Positions 1 to 10,531 of a stretch of 64,000 nt of DNA are shown here, one piece after another. Source of the DNA: Fictibacillus phosphorivorans (GTDB lineage Bacteria > Bacillota > Bacilli > Bacillales > Fictibacillaceae); contig NZ_CP015378.1 in NCBI RefSeq assembly GCF_001629705.1, positions 3,348,001 to 3,412,000 on the forward strand, given 5' to 3'. Positions within the stretch are counted from its first letter, which is position 1; the number at the start of each line of letters is the position of its first letter. The position numbers and the translations under genes are program-made. Under the pieces are notes generated by a model. That model saw nothing but the letters and a program-made list of their open reading frames with translations, was not told the DNA's origin and made no database searches.

Positions 1-185
<185 letters not shown>

Positions 186-241
186 TTAAAAGTGTTTCTT
201 TTAGGGTAGTGCTAAATGTCATCAATTTGCTTCTTTGACAA

Positions 242-370
242 GTTGATTGGAGTGGAAGGTGTGAGACTCCTGCGGGACAGGCCGGCAGGTGAGACACTTA
301 TACGTGAAACGTACGAATGTGGCTCACCGCCTGCCCCGCGGAAAGCGAAGCACCTGGAGCGGAAATCAAC
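242..370 (+). repeat. 129 bp hairpin repeat element, copy 1
   Basis: The element runs from GTTGATTGGAG to GGAAATCAAC. Its ends are imperfect inverted repeats (GTTGATT-N9-GGTG at both ends). Inside, a GC-rich arm around 269-296 pairs with 320-341 (CTGCGGGACAGG against CCTGCCCCGCGG). It is about 85-90 percent identical to the copy at 15051-15179. It lies between pgk and tpiA, so it must be transcribed as part of the glycolytic operon mRNA. Confidence 0.9.
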
Positions 371-383
371 CGCCCACATAAGC

Positions 384-1568
384 TTACTTATCGTTTAGTG
401 CTACAACTCCAGGAAGTTCTTTACCTTCCATGAACTCAAGGGAAGCACCGCCGCCTGTTGAGATGTGGCTCATTTTATCAGCAAGACCAAACTTCTCAAC
501 CGCTGCAGCAGAATCTCCACCACCGATAACGCTATACGTGTCAGTTGCTTCTGCAAGTGCATTTGCTACTGAACGAGTACCGTTTGCGAATGCGTCGATC
601 TCAAATACACCCATCGGTCCGTTCCATATTACAAGCTTCGATTCTTTAATAACCTTTACGTACTTTTCGATCGTTTTTGTTCCGATATCAAGACCTTCCC
701 AATCAGATGGGATGGAATCGATCGCTACTACTTTCGTGTTAGCATCGTTCGAGAAGTCATCGGCTACTAAAACATCCTCAGCAATCAGGAAGTTCACGCC
801 TTTTTCCTTTGCTTTTTCCATGAAACCACGAGCTGTTTCAATCTTATCTTCTTCTAATAGAGATTTCCCTACATCATGGCCAAGTGCCTTAATAAACGTA
901 TAACCAAGGCCTCCACCAATAATCAGGTTATCCACCTTGTCTAAAAGATTGTCGATAACGTCAATCTTATCTTTAACTTTTGCACCACCGATGATAGCAG
1001 TGAATGGACGATCTGGATTCGAAAGAGCTTTTCCTAGTACTTCAAGTTCTTTTTCCATCAACAAACCGGATACAGCAGGAAGATGCTTTGCGATTCCTTC
1101 AGTTGAAGCATGCGCTCTGTGAGCTGCTCCGAAAGCATCGTTTACGTACACATCTGCGAGTGCAGCAAACTTTTGCGCTAATTCAGGATCGTTTTTCTCT
1201 TCACCTGGGTAAAAACGAACGTTCTCAAGTAAGATTACGCCGCCTTCTTCTAGGTTAGCGACTGCTTTTTCAACTTCTTCTCCGTAAGCTTCATCCGTTT
1301 TTACAACTTCTTTCCCAAGAAGCTCGCTTAAACGTTCTGCTACTGGAGTTAGACGAAGTTCTTCAACAACTTGTCCTTTTGGACGTCCTAAGTGACTTGC
1401 TAAAAGAACTTTAGCGCCTTGCTCTGTTAAGTATTTGATGGTAGGAAGAGCAGCGTTGATACGCGTTTCATCCGTAATGTTTCCATCTTTCATAGGTACG
1501 TTAAAATCAACACGGCAAAATACCACTTTGCCTTTTAAATCGATGTCACGAACACTTTTTTTGTTCAT
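384..1568 (-). CDS. pgk: Phosphoglycerate kinase
   Basis: A 394-residue phosphoglycerate kinase, transferring phosphate from 1,3-bisphosphoglycerate to ADP in glycolysis. The N-terminal signature [13 protein letters not shown] is present near residue 14, followed by SHLGRPKG (near 60), [14 protein letters not shown] (near 115) and the C-terminal nucleotide-binding [13 protein letters not shown] and [10 protein letters not shown] stretches. The length equals that of B. subtilis Pgk. It lies downstream of gapA (128 bp gap containing a long stem-loop) and upstream of tpiA, consistent with the cggR-gapA-pgk-tpi operon. The ATG at 1568 has AGGAGG upstream at a rather long spacing of about 12 nt. 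Confidence 0.98.
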   Translation of the reverse strand: MNKKSVRDIDLKGKVVFCRVDFNVPMKDGNITDETRINAALPTIKYLTEQGAKVLLASHLGRPKGQVVEELRLTPVAERLSELLGKEVVKTDEAYGEEVEKAVANLEEGGVILLENVRFYPGEEKNDPELAQKFAALADVYVNDAFGAAHRAHASTEGIAKHLPAVSGLLMEKELEVLGKALSNPDRPFTAIIGGAKVKDKIDVIDNLLDKVDNLIIGGGLGYTFIKALGHDVGKSLLEEDKIETARGFMEKAKEKGVNFLIAEDVLVADDFSNDANTKVVAIDSIPSDWEGLDIGTKTIEKYVKVIKESKLVIWNGPMGVFEIDAFANGTRSVANALAEATDTYSVIGGGDSAAAVEKFGLADKMSHISTGGGASLEFMEGKELPGVVALNDK

Positions 1569-1637
1569 AAGTACATGCAGCCTCCTGACTAGTAAAAAGA
1601 TTAAAAGAATAGCAATCCCCAGGTTTTACATGGGAAA

Positions 1638-1675
1638 GAGGAGTAGAAGCCTGTTTGAAACGACTTCTCCCCCTC
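1638..1675 (-). other. Stem-loop between gapA and pgk
   Basis: On the minus strand a 12-nt arm (1664-1675) faces a complementary arm (1638-1649) with 11 of 12 pairs and a 14-nt loop. Only three T follow, so it is not a normal terminator. It could be an attenuator or an mRNA-stability or processing structure that sets different gapA and pgk transcript levels. That role is inferred. Confidence 0.55.
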
Positions 1676-1696
1676 CTTATTGTTCTTCTCTATCTA

Positions 1697-3807
<2,111 letters not shown>

Positions 3808-3874
3808 TGCACTTCTCCTGATTCAATGAGATGAACGATTAAGCTTTTGAGTAAGTTTAATGATAAACTGGTTG

Positions 3875-3910
3875 GACCATTTATGTCCCGGTTAGTCATT
3901 TTTTGTCCCA
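3875..3910 (-). promoter_or_regulatory. CggR operator
   Basis: Read on the minus strand the site is GGGAC-N6-TGAC-N4-CGGGAC-N6-GGTC. It matches the known B. subtilis CggR operator layout CGGGAC-N6-TGTC-N4-CGGGAC-N6-TGTC, with exact spacings. It sits 68 bp before the cggR start. The promoter itself could not be assigned with confidence. Confidence 0.85.
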
Positions 3911-4088
3911 TTAGCTTAAGAAAATAACTTGGTTTAACCCAAGTCCCAATATTACCTATTGTAGATTACCCTGAAAGTGATCTTTTAAAACGTGCCAGTC
4001 TTCACTTTTTGTCATAAAAGTGTCAGATTTCTCTCTGGCAAGTTTATATTATCAAATAGTATCACTACATTTCAACAACTTTTACTTA

Positions 4089-4334
4089 TTAAAAATTAGT
4101 AAGCGCTTTCTTTACTTTATTTTCGGATAATATTCCATAGTCGACTTCTTTCCCTTCGACTTCAATTACTGGAATCATCAAACCGTATTTTTCAAGAAGG
4201 AGATCGTCTTGGTAGATGTCGATCGACTCTATGGTAAACGGAACCTCCTGTTGCAGCTTCTGTAATAGTTTATGTGCTTCATCACAAAGTGGACAATGCA
4301 TTTTCGTATATAGAATGACTTTTTTTACACCCAT
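4089..4334 (-). CDS. Glutaredoxin-family thiol protein
   Basis: An 81-residue single-domain thioredoxin-fold protein. The N-terminal strand VKKVILYTKMHCPLCDEAHKLL carries a CxxC redox site (CPLC), and the later strand MIPVIEVEG contains the cis-proline typical of glutaredoxins. It belongs to the short glutaredoxin-like family (DUF836 type), whose substrates are not known. An AAGGAGC site precedes the ATG at 4334. It is on the same strand as cggR and upstream of it, with its own 3' gap of 280 bp, so it is probably not part of the glycolytic operon. Confidence 0.85.
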   Translation of the reverse strand: MGVKKVILYTKMHCPLCDEAHKLLQKLQQEVPFTIESIDIYQDDLLLEKYGLMIPVIEVEGKEVDYGILSENKVKKALTNF

Positions 4335-4399
4335 TTTTAGTGCTCCTTCGGTTTTATTAGTTTGTTTTGTATGTATCCATTATTGTACATGAAAAGTCT

Positions 4400-4556
4400 C
4401 TGATCTCTGCTGCAAATCGCTCGCTTTCAACGAGGGTAACAATGAGCCTCCATCAGCTTTGCGCCTTTAGGAGTCCCCACCGTCCGTCTCATGGTTGTTT
4501 CATTGCTTCTACGTCTATACTCCTCTTCAAAAGCAACAATCTGTCAGATCATCTTG
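4400..4556 (+). repeat. Decayed copy of the hairpin repeat element
   Basis: Blocks CGCTCGCTTTC, TGAGCCTCC, GCTTTGCGCCT, GGAGTC and AAAAGCAACAATCT occur in the order and orientation of the element seen at 25042 and 26602, but the intervening bases have diverged. It fills most of the 271 bp gap between the glutaredoxin gene and rpoN. Assignment rests on this partial similarity. Confidence 0.5.
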
Positions 4557-4569
4557 ACCATAGTGGCAA

Positions 4570-4600
4570 ACAAAAAGGACTTTTCCGTGAAGAAAAGACC
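4570..4600 (-). terminator. Terminator of rpoN
   Basis: A GGTCTTTTC / GGAAAAGTCC hairpin followed by TTTTTG on the minus strand, five bases after the rpoN stop codon. Confidence 0.7.
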
Positions 4601-4605
4601 TTATT

Positions 4606-5931
4606 TTAAGAGGTATACCGTTTCCGTTTTGAAGAAGATGGGATGTTTAATTCTTCCCGGTATTTTGCAACCGTCCTTCTGGATATCGTAAGACCGCTGT
4701 TCTTTTCCAAAAGTGAGGCGAGAATCTGGTCGGATAAAGGTTTGGATTTATCTTCGTTCTCTACAAGTTTTTTTATCTCCGATTTAGCTGAAGTTGCCGA
4801 AACACTTCCTCCATCTTGTGTAAAGATCTTAGCGGTAAAGAACGATTTAAGTTCAACCGCGCCTTTTGTTGTTTGAAGCACTTTGTTTTTTACAGCACGA
4901 CTGACCGTTGATTCGTGTACACCTATTTCATCTGCCACTTCTTTTAAGGTGAGAGGTATCAAATCGGATCGGTTGAAAGTAAGAAAATACTTCTCTTGTA
5001 CTCTCACGATCTCTTTCGTTATGTTAAGCAACGTTTCTTTTCTTTGATCAAGCGCCTTTTTTAACCAATTGAACTTTTGGAACGAATCATCTAAAAACTT
5101 TGATGTTGCGCTTCTTCCGTTTAAAAGGGTGCCATAGCTTTCGTTCAACTTTAGTATCGGTGAATACTTCTCATTAACCGCGATGTTAAATTCTCCGTTC
5201 TCTTCGGTCACAGAAACATCTGGATATAAATACGCCTGATCGCTAGCTGGAGCATACGCTGCCCCAGGTCGAGGATCAAGTGTTTGAAGCAGATCAGCTG
5301 CCTCTTCTACTTCTTGAGGTGTTACATTCAGTTGAGTGGCAAGCCATTTTATCTTACGCTCTGCAAGCTGTTCTAGATACTGATCTACGATTATGTAGCT
5401 TAACGTGTGATCGAGATTCTGGTCTTGAAGCTGAAGCAACAGACATTCCCTCAGATCTCGCGCTCCTATTCCAACAGGTTCCAACGTTTGAAGAAGCCCT
5501 ATCAGTTCCTCACACTTTTCAACTGTTGTATGATACCGTTTTGCCGTTTCTTCAGCAGAGACGGTTAAGTACCCGCTCTCGTCAACACTTAAAAGCAAGT
5601 ATTGAAAAAGTTTTTGATCCTGCTCTTGAATCGGTAGAAGAATGGATTGCTTATATAGATAGTCAAAAAGAGTTTCTTTTTCTATGATTAGATGTTCGAA
5701 TGGCTGTTGATCACTTGATCGGCCATTGACACCATTTTTGCGTACGTTCTTCTTTAAGGTTGTGAACATGCCCTTAGGTTCTGCGATTTCAATGAGCGGG
5801 TTTTCTAACGCTTGCTCTTGAAGATATGACGTCAGTTCAAAACTGGGAACTTGTAAAATGGCGATGGCCTGACGCAATTCAGTTGTCATGACAAGGCTCA
5901 TGCTCTGTTGTTGAAACAAACCCATTTCCAT
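4606..5931 (-). CDS. rpoN: RNA polymerase sigma-54 factor
   Basis: A 441-residue sigma-54 (SigL in B. subtilis), which directs RNA polymerase to -24/-12 promoters that need bacterial enhancer-binding activators. The N-terminal region I is glutamine-rich (GLFQQQSMSLVMTTELRQAIAIL). A core-binding middle follows. Near the C-terminus lie the helix-turn-helix (TLKEVADEIGVHESTVSRAVKNK) and the RpoN box, here ISRRTVAKYREELNIPSS (canonical ARRTVAKYRE). A GGGGGG-rich site precedes the ATG at 5931. It is monocistronic with its own terminator. A TGTAAGCGCTATACA stretch 35-50 bp upstream resembles a catabolite-responsive element but is off by one base in spacing. Confidence 0.97.
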   Translation of the reverse strand: MEMGLFQQQSMSLVMTTELRQAIAILQVPSFELTSYLQEQALENPLIEIAEPKGMFTTLKKNVRKNGVNGRSSDQQPFEHLIIEKETLFDYLYKQSILLPIQEQDQKLFQYLLLSVDESGYLTVSAEETAKRYHTTVEKCEELIGLLQTLEPVGIGARDLRECLLLQLQDQNLDHTLSYIIVDQYLEQLAERKIKWLATQLNVTPQEVEEAADLLQTLDPRPGAAYAPASDQAYLYPDVSVTEENGEFNIAVNEKYSPILKLNESYGTLLNGRSATSKFLDDSFQKFNWLKKALDQRKETLLNITKEIVRVQEKYFLTFNRSDLIPLTLKEVADEIGVHESTVSRAVKNKVLQTTKGAVELKSFFTAKIFTQDGGSVSATSAKSEIKKLVENEDKSKPLSDQILASLLEKNSGLTISRRTVAKYREELNIPSSSKRKRYTS

Positions 5932-5990
5932 TCTAATCCCCCCTATTCCTTCATCATACTATATATGTAAGCGCTATACATCCTACAAAA

Positions 5991-6041
5991 TTTGGGGTCT
6001 GACCCCACACAAATACAAATCCCTCATATTTGTATTTGTGA
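5991..6041. repeat. GGGGTCTGACCCC palindrome element, copy a
   Basis: A perfect palindrome GGGGTC-T-GACCCC at 5994-6006, followed by a second inverted repeat CACAAATACAAAT / ATTTGTATTTGTG. It lies between rpoN and the csp terminator. The TTTGTATTTGT and GGGGTCTG blocks recur together at 8905-8937 and, slightly changed, at 11107-11133. Confidence 0.8.
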
Positions 6042-6094
6042 GGAAGACAGGTAGCTCTTTAAACTAACACTAGTAAACAAGACTTCTCAACCAA

Positions 6095-6134
6095 TAAAAA
6101 AATGCCAGCACCGCCCGGAGGCAGTCTGGCATTT
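6095..6134 (-). terminator. Terminator of the cold shock gene
   Basis: AAATGCCAG / CTGGCATTT stem with a GC-rich internal part, followed by a T-run on the minus strand, about 11 bp after the csp stop codon. Confidence 0.85.
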
Positions 6135-6145
6135 AAACTTTACTA

Positions 6146-6346
6146 TTAAAGTTTTGTTACGTTAGCAGCTTGCGGTCCACGCTCGCCATCAACGATTTCG
6201 AAAGATACTTCTTGTCCTTCTTCAAGAGACTTGAAGCCTTCTGATTGAATCGCAGAAAAGTGAACGAATACGTCGTTTCCGCCTTCAACTTCGATGAAGC
6301 CGAAACCTTTCTCAGCGTTGAACCATTTTACTTTACCATTTTGCAT
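6146..6346 (-). CDS. csp: Cold shock protein
   Basis: A 66-residue single cold-shock domain protein, an RNA chaperone that binds single-stranded nucleic acid. Both RNA-binding motifs are present: [14 protein letters not shown] (RNP1) and DVFVHFSAI (RNP2). The reading frame is open further upstream, but the start is the ATG at 6346 because AAGGAGG lies 8 nt before it and family members begin MxNGKVKWF. It is monocistronic, with a strong promoter 195-225 bp upstream (6540-6568). This gives a leader of nearly 190 nt, typical of cold-induced csp mRNAs. Confidence 0.97.
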   Translation of the reverse strand: MQNGKVKWFNAEKGFGFIEVEGGNDVFVHFSAIQSEGFKSLEEGQEVSFEIVDGERGPQAANVTKL

Positions 6347-6452
6347 GGGTGTTTCCTCCTTACAAACGCCATGTAAGCGTTTTAACTCTTTTAACCAACT
6401 TACTATGTAAATAAAAAGGCATAAAAAAATGCGCACTCCTCTGAATAATTCT

Positions 6453-6477
6453 GAAGTGGATTTAAGTGTTCCACTTC
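6453..6477 (-). promoter_or_regulatory. Hairpin in the long csp 5' leader
   Basis: GAAGTGGA and TCCACTTC form a perfect 8 bp stem with a 9-nt loop inside the roughly 187-nt untranslated leader of the cold shock gene. Csp leaders are known thermosensing elements. Whether this hairpin takes part is inferred. Confidence 0.5.
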
Positions 6478-6539
6478 TTATTCAAAAAGTACGACCGCTT
6501 TAAATCCAAAAGATATTCACACCGTAAATGGTTGAATTA

Positions 6540-6568
6540 ACTATAACATGCTGAAATCCAATTGTCAA
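6540..6568 (-). promoter_or_regulatory. Sigma-A promoter of the cold shock gene
   Basis: On the minus strand TTGACA (6563-6568), a 17 bp spacer and TATAGT (6540-6545). A perfect -35 and a 5/6 -10. Confidence 0.8.
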
Positions 6569-6680
6569 AACAAGGGATAGAAATTTTATAATACTTTTGT
6601 ATACACATTTGATAGGCTATGATAGATACAGAACATGAACCTTTCATGAATGGTTTTTACGAATGAAGGAGGAACACCAA

Positions 6681-6896
6681 GTGAGCGAAGCATTTTCAGT
6701 ACCTTATTTTAAAGAGAACTTTCAGCAATACATAGAACGAAACAAAGATGTTTTTACGAAAACACATGCGATGAATGCCTACTACCGTTCGATCGTAGGC
6801 ACGCTGATCAACGATAATCTTAACAAAAACAGTGAGATCGTCCGTCGTATACGCAACCTAGAAACTGCTTATATTGAAATTAAAAACGATAACTAG
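6681..6896 (+). CDS. Small conserved-type protein of unknown function
   Basis: A 71-residue hydrophilic, probably helical protein (SEAFSVPYFKENFQQYIERN at the start; IVRRIRNLETAYIEIKND at the end). It has no signal peptide, membrane segment or recognised motif. The in-frame ATG at 6663 overlaps the ribosome site, so the GTG at 6681, 8 nt after AAGGAGG, is the likely start. It is divergent from the cold shock gene and precedes clpP, which has its own CtsR-controlled promoter. No function is proposed. A coding role is supported by the good ribosome site and the compositional match to its neighbours. Confidence 0.7.
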   Translation: MSEAFSVPYFKENFQQYIERNKDVFTKTHAMNAYYRSIVGTLINDNLNKNSEIVRRIRNLETAYIEIKNDN

Positions 6897-7043
6897 TGCT
6901 TAAATTTATGTAATAAGGGTAATGTTTTCTAATGGAGAGGTTTAAAATCCTGCTTCTAGCGGGCATTATGATGATAGCCCATACATAAGGTGTAAGAAGG
7001 ATATTGAGTATTGCTGGCGAAATGAGTTACATACAGCATATTG

Positions 7044-7060
7044 TTTGACCTTGTTTGACC
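7044..7060. promoter_or_regulatory. CtsR operator of clpP
   Basis: TTTGACC-TTG-TTTGACC on the + strand, i.e. GGTCAAA-CAA-GGTCAAA on the other strand. It is a perfect match to the CtsR heptad direct repeat and overlaps the -35 box. CtsR represses clp genes until heat or protein stress. Confidence 0.92.
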
Positions 7061-7073
7061 TTTTTTGTATGAT
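7045..7073 (+). promoter_or_regulatory. Sigma-A promoter of clpP
   Basis: TTGACC (7045-7050), 17 bp spacer, TATGAT (7068-7073), about 40 bp before the clpP start. The CtsR repeat covers the -35 region. Confidence 0.85.
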
Positions 7074-7114
7074 GACAGTACAGTTTAACTTGAAAAAGGA
7101 GAAGGAGGATTTCC

Positions 7115-7717
7115 ATGAACTTAATTCCAACAGTAATTGAACAAACGAACCGTGGGGAGCGCGCTTACGATATTTACTCCCGTCTATTAAAGGACCGTAT
7201 TATCATGCTTGGTAGTGCGATCGACGATAACGTTTCAAACTCAATCGTAGCACAACTTCTATTCTTAGCTGCTGAAGATCCTGATAAAGACATCTCGTTA
7301 TACATAAACAGCCCAGGTGGTTCGATCACAGCTGGTATGGCGATCTATGACACGATGAACTTCATCAAGCCACACGTTTCCACGATCTGTATCGGTATGG
7401 CAGCATCTATGGGTGCATTCTTGCTAGCTGCAGGGGAAAAAGGAAAGCGTTATGTGCTTCCTAACTCTGAAGTTATGATTCACCAACCTCTCGGAGGAAC
7501 ACGTGGTCAAGCGAGTGACATCGAAATTCACGCTCGTCGTATCATCCAGATGCGTGAACAGCTTAACAAGATTCTTTCCGAAAAAACAGGTCAACCGCTT
7601 GAAGTAATTGAGCGCGACACAGACCGTGATAACTTCTTGCTTGCAGAAGATGCGGTTAAATACGGATTGGTTGATAAACTGATCACATCTGTAGATAGTA
7701 CAGATCTTAAAAAATAA
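7115..7717 (+). CDS. clpP: ATP-dependent Clp protease proteolytic subunit
   Basis: A 200-residue ClpP that forms the tetradecameric proteolytic chamber working with ClpC, ClpX or ClpE. The catalytic triad is complete: Ser98 in GMAASMGAF, His123 in MIHQP and Asp172 in DTDRDNF. The NSPGGS oxyanion region is at 65-70. GAAGGAGG precedes the ATG at 7115. It is monocistronic with a CtsR-controlled promoter and a strong terminator, as in B. subtilis, where ClpP also governs competence, sporulation and stress turnover. Confidence 0.99.
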   Translation: MNLIPTVIEQTNRGERAYDIYSRLLKDRIIMLGSAIDDNVSNSIVAQLLFLAAEDPDKDISLYINSPGGSITAGMAIYDTMNFIKPHVSTICIGMAASMGAFLLAAGEKGKRYVLPNSEVMIHQPLGGTRGQASDIEIHARRIIQMREQLNKILSEKTGQPLEVIERDTDRDNFLLAEDAVKYGLVDKLITSVDSTDLKK

Positions 7718-7732
7718 GAGTGTAATTTAAAA

Positions 7733-7765
7733 ACTGGACTGCGGATTAAGCAGTCCAGTTTTTTT
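7733..7765 (+). terminator. Terminator of clpP
   Basis: ACTGGACTGC / GCAGTCCAGT perfect 10 bp stem, 7-nt loop, followed by seven T. Confidence 0.95.
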
Positions 7766-7769
7766 GCGT

Positions 7770-8747
7770 CTATATGACAGCAACGATTTTTCCTTTAACA
7801 TGTCTTTCAGAGAGTTTGATGAGTCCAGCTGGTATTTCCTCAAGTGAGATCTTTTCAGAAATCATAGCTGAAATCTTTCCTTCAACGACAAGCTGAGCTA
7901 ATTCTTCATTCATTGTTGCTAAATCTTTTAGAGCTTTAATTGAATTTGAGAAATGTGCAGCACCTAGCGCGATCTCATGAAAAGAAAGAGCCTGACTGAA
8001 TGGTGTTACAGCTGAATAATCTGGGTTTCCTGCTATAAAAGCTATTCGCCCGTTAAATGCGATACTTTTTAAAGACTCCGTAGCATTCACGCGACTAACC
8101 GTGTCAAGCACAGCATCGACTCCAACTTCGTCTGTAAGTTCCATGATACGTGCATGGACGTCTTCTGTTTTGTAAAAAATCACGTGATCTGCCCCAAGGC
8201 TTTTTACATACTCCTCATTTTCAGGAGAACATGTTGTGAGGATGGTAGCTCCGATTTGTTTCGCTAACTGGATAGCAAATCCCCCAACACCACCAGCTCC
8301 ACCATGAATCAAGATCGTCTCACCTTTTTGAAGATTCATTTTACGAATCAACGCTTGGTATGCTGTCATCCCTGCACAAGGAAGAGCCGCTGCTTCTTCA
8401 AATGATAGCTCATCTGGAATTCTAGCCAAAGAATGAGCCGTAGTCACAGCATACTCTGCAAAACCGCCATTTTTTATGAAGTTCCCATGAAAGAAAACAC
8501 GATCCCCCTGCCGGAACTCATGAACGCCTTCACCTGCTTCTTCAACAATCCCCGCTGCATCAACACCCAGGATGTGAGGATAATGCCAGGCTGGGTTTCC
8601 ATTTGTAGCAGTCTTGTAGTCTACAGGATTGAGGCCAGCAGCCTTGATACGAATCAAAACTTCTCCTGGTCCTGGAGATGGTTTTTCAGTTTCTTGAACC
8701 TTCATCTCTCGCCACATGTTTTTATCTTCAAGCATTAAAGCTTTCAT
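7770..8747 (-). CDS. Zinc-independent MDR-family alcohol dehydrogenase / quinone oxidoreductase
   Basis: A 325-residue medium-chain dehydrogenase/reductase. The GroES-like N-terminal half has AAGLNPVDYKTATNG and LGVDAAGIVEEAG. The NADP-binding half begins ILIHGGAGGVGGFAIQLAKQIGA, the glycine-rich AGGVG motif of the quinone oxidoreductase/zeta-crystallin subgroup, which lacks the zinc ligands of classical ADHs. The substrate is unknown, with small quinones or enals the usual guess. It lies downstream of trpE on the same strand after 139 bp, with no shared function apparent. Confidence 0.85.
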   Translation of the reverse strand: MKALMLEDKNMWREMKVQETEKPSPGPGEVLIRIKAAGLNPVDYKTATNGNPAWHYPHILGVDAAGIVEEAGEGVHEFRQGDRVFFHGNFIKNGGFAEYAVTTAHSLARIPDELSFEEAAALPCAGMTAYQALIRKMNLQKGETILIHGGAGGVGGFAIQLAKQIGATILTTCSPENEEYVKSLGADHVIFYKTEDVHARIMELTDEVGVDAVLDTVSRVNATESLKSIAFNGRIAFIAGNPDYSAVTPFSQALSFHEIALGAAHFSNSIKALKDLATMNEELAQLVVEGKISAMISEKISLEEIPAGLIKLSERHVKGKIVAVI

Positions 8748-8886
8748 CTATACTCGCCCCTTTAAGTTGGTCATTTAAAAGAATATAAGGGACAGTATAT
8801 CCATTTTCAGCTTTTGATAATAGCAATCTGCTCAGATGATGTTGGCTTCAAGGTCTGGTAGATTGCTTACACGGACGCGAGTGTCT

Positions 8887-10419
8887 TCACCGAATAGACA
8901 AAACGGGGGTTTGTATTTGTCTGGGGTCTGTCCCCCCCTCGATTGCTTTCAGCATCGCTTTCGCTTTGTTGACCGTTTCTTCGAATTCTCGCTCTGGAAC
9001 TGAATCCGCAACGACGCCTGCACCTGCTTGTACAAAGGCTTTTCCATCCTGAAAGACGATCGTACGGATCGCGATGCAAGAATCCATCTGTCCGTTAAAT
9101 CCTAAGTACCCGATTGCCCCTCCGTATACGCCTCTTGATTGTTGTTCGAGTTCAGAAATAATCTGCATGGCTCTGACTTTTGGCGCACCTGAAACGGTTC
9201 CCGCCGGCATACAAGACCTTAGCGCATCGAAGAAGTCTTTATCTTTTTGCAGCTTGCCTTTTACGTGTGAAACCATATGCATCACATGTGAATAGCGCTC
9301 AATCTCCATGTAAGAATCTAACACTACCGTTCCGTATTCACTGACTCTTCCTACATCATTTCTTCCGAGATCCACAAGCATGACATGCTCTGCTCGTTCT
9401 TTTTCATCAGCAAGCAATTCCTCTTCAAAAGATAAATCCTCTTGAAGTGTTTTCCCTCTAGGACGTGTTCCCGCAATCGGTCGGTTCTCCACACAACCAT
9501 CATCCACTTTTACAAGAAGCTCTGGAGAAGCTCCAACGATATAGGCATCCTTCGATTTGTAATAATACATATAAGGCGAAGGGTTCATCGAACGTAGAAT
9601 TCGATACACATCAAACGGATCTGCTTCTGTTTCTTGCTCGAATCGTTGGGATAATACGACCTGAAAAACATCTCCCGTTTTGATATATTCCTTCGCTTTT
9701 TTCACCATGTAACAAAACTCTTCTTTTGTATGTGAAGAACGAACTTCATTTTTTCTCATTTCCGTTAGAGGAACTTGAGTGTTAACAGCTTTCTTTCTTA
9801 CAGGCTGTTGAAGCTCTTCATACGTTCTACGAATTCTATCGCAAACCTGTTCATATTTTTCATGTAGGGTTATTTCAGTGTCATCAAAAGAAACGTGCAG
9901 ATTGCACACAATCGTTGTTTTTTGTTTGAGATGATCAAATACGATGATCTCGTCTGTAAATAAAAATTCCATTTCGTTTTCTTGTTCAGATGGAGTTTTT
10001 GGTCTTGGCACATTTTCAAACGTGTGAATCAGGTCATAGCCGAAAAAGCCAACAGCTCCTCCAGTGAACGGAGGAAGTGAAGAGTGTTTAGGAGATTTAT
10101 ATCGTGATACATAATCTTTCACGATATCTAACGGAGAACCTTGCTTTTGAATACTTTTCTTTTCATTTATAAACGTGATATCTACTGTCTTTCCTGATGA
10201 TGAAACCACCAAGAATGGCCTTCTGCCAATATATGAATATCTCGCCCAGCGCTCTCCACCTTCGACACTTTCAAGCAGAAAAGCATGTTCTTCATGACGA
10301 ACTCTCTCAAACTGAGAGATGCACGTTTCATGGTCAGATAGGTAGGTAAACCCGATTGGTATCACATTGAAATTTTCTTTTGATAGAGAAAGGACTTCCT
10401 CTACATTTGGCATAAACAT
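8887..10419 (-). CDS. trpE: Anthranilate synthase component I
   Basis: A 510-residue TrpE converting chorismate to anthranilate, the first step of tryptophan synthesis, with ammonia supplied by a glutaminase subunit encoded elsewhere. Chorismate-binding motifs include FQVVLSQRFE, SPSPYMYYY-type MNPSPYMYYYKS, NRPIAGTRPRG, DLGRNDVGRV and MPAGTVSGAPKVRAM. The ATG at 10419 lies 7 nt after GAGGTGG; an ATG six bases upstream overlaps that site. The gene stands alone: no trpDCFBA follows. It is preceded by a complete TRAP attenuator. The last 17 residues (after KAMLKAIE) are encoded by a GGGGTCTGTCCCC repeat and are unlike the family's normal end. Confidence 0.96.
   Translation of the reverse strand: MFMPNVEEVLSLSKENFNVIPIGFTYLSDHETCISQFERVRHEEHAFLLESVEGGERWARYSYIGRRPFLVVSSSGKTVDITFINEKKSIQKQGSPLDIVKDYVSRYKSPKHSSLPPFTGGAVGFFGYDLIHTFENVPRPKTPSEQENEMEFLFTDEIIVFDHLKQKTTIVCNLHVSFDDTEITLHEKYEQVCDRIRRTYEELQQPVRKKAVNTQVPLTEMRKNEVRSSHTKEEFCYMVKKAKEYIKTGDVFQVVLSQRFEQETEADPFDVYRILRSMNPSPYMYYYKSKDAYIVGASPELLVKVDDGCVENRPIAGTRPRGKTLQEDLSFEEELLADEKERAEHVMLVDLGRNDVGRVSEYGTVVLDSYMEIERYSHVMHMVSHVKGKLQKDKDFFDALRSCMPAGTVSGAPKVRAMQIISELEQQSRGVYGGAIGYLGFNGQMDSCIAIRTIVFQDGKAFVQAGAGVVADSVPEREFEETVNKAKAMLKAIEGGTDPRQIQTPVLSIR
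8905..8937. repeat. GGGGTCTGACCCC palindrome element, copy b, inside the 3' end of trpE
   Basis: TTTGTATTTGTCTGGGGTCTG followed by a run of C. One base differs from the perfect palindrome seen at 5994. It lies within the trpE reading frame and supplies codons for its C-terminal tail. Confidence 0.75.
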
Positions 10420-10440
10420 GTTCATTCCACCTCTTTCGAA

Positions 10441-10473
10441 AAATAAAAAACCTCTCGCTTTTTACAGCGGAGG
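10441..10473 (-). terminator. trp attenuator terminator hairpin
   Basis: On the minus strand CCTC-CGCT / AGCG-A-GAGG with a short loop, followed by TTTTTTATTT. It lies between the TRAP-binding triplets and the trpE ribosome site, where an attenuator terminator is expected. A GTGGAG in the triplet region (10561-10566) could pair with CTCCGC of its 5' arm as antiterminator. Confidence 0.88.
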
Positions 10474-10531
10474 CTGATGTTTGCATCATAAATAAACTAA
10501 GAAAGAGGTTTAATCCCAGGATTAAAATACT

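Noticed and set aside
3911..4088. Promoter of the cggR operon
   Set aside because: Several -10-like hexamers exist (TACAAT, TTATTT) but none has a convincing -35 at proper distance, so no call was made.
5963..5979. cre-like site upstream of rpoN (TGTAAGCGCTATACA)
   Set aside because: Palindromic and attractive, but its spacing is one base off the cre consensus and several positions then mismatch; not strong enough to call.
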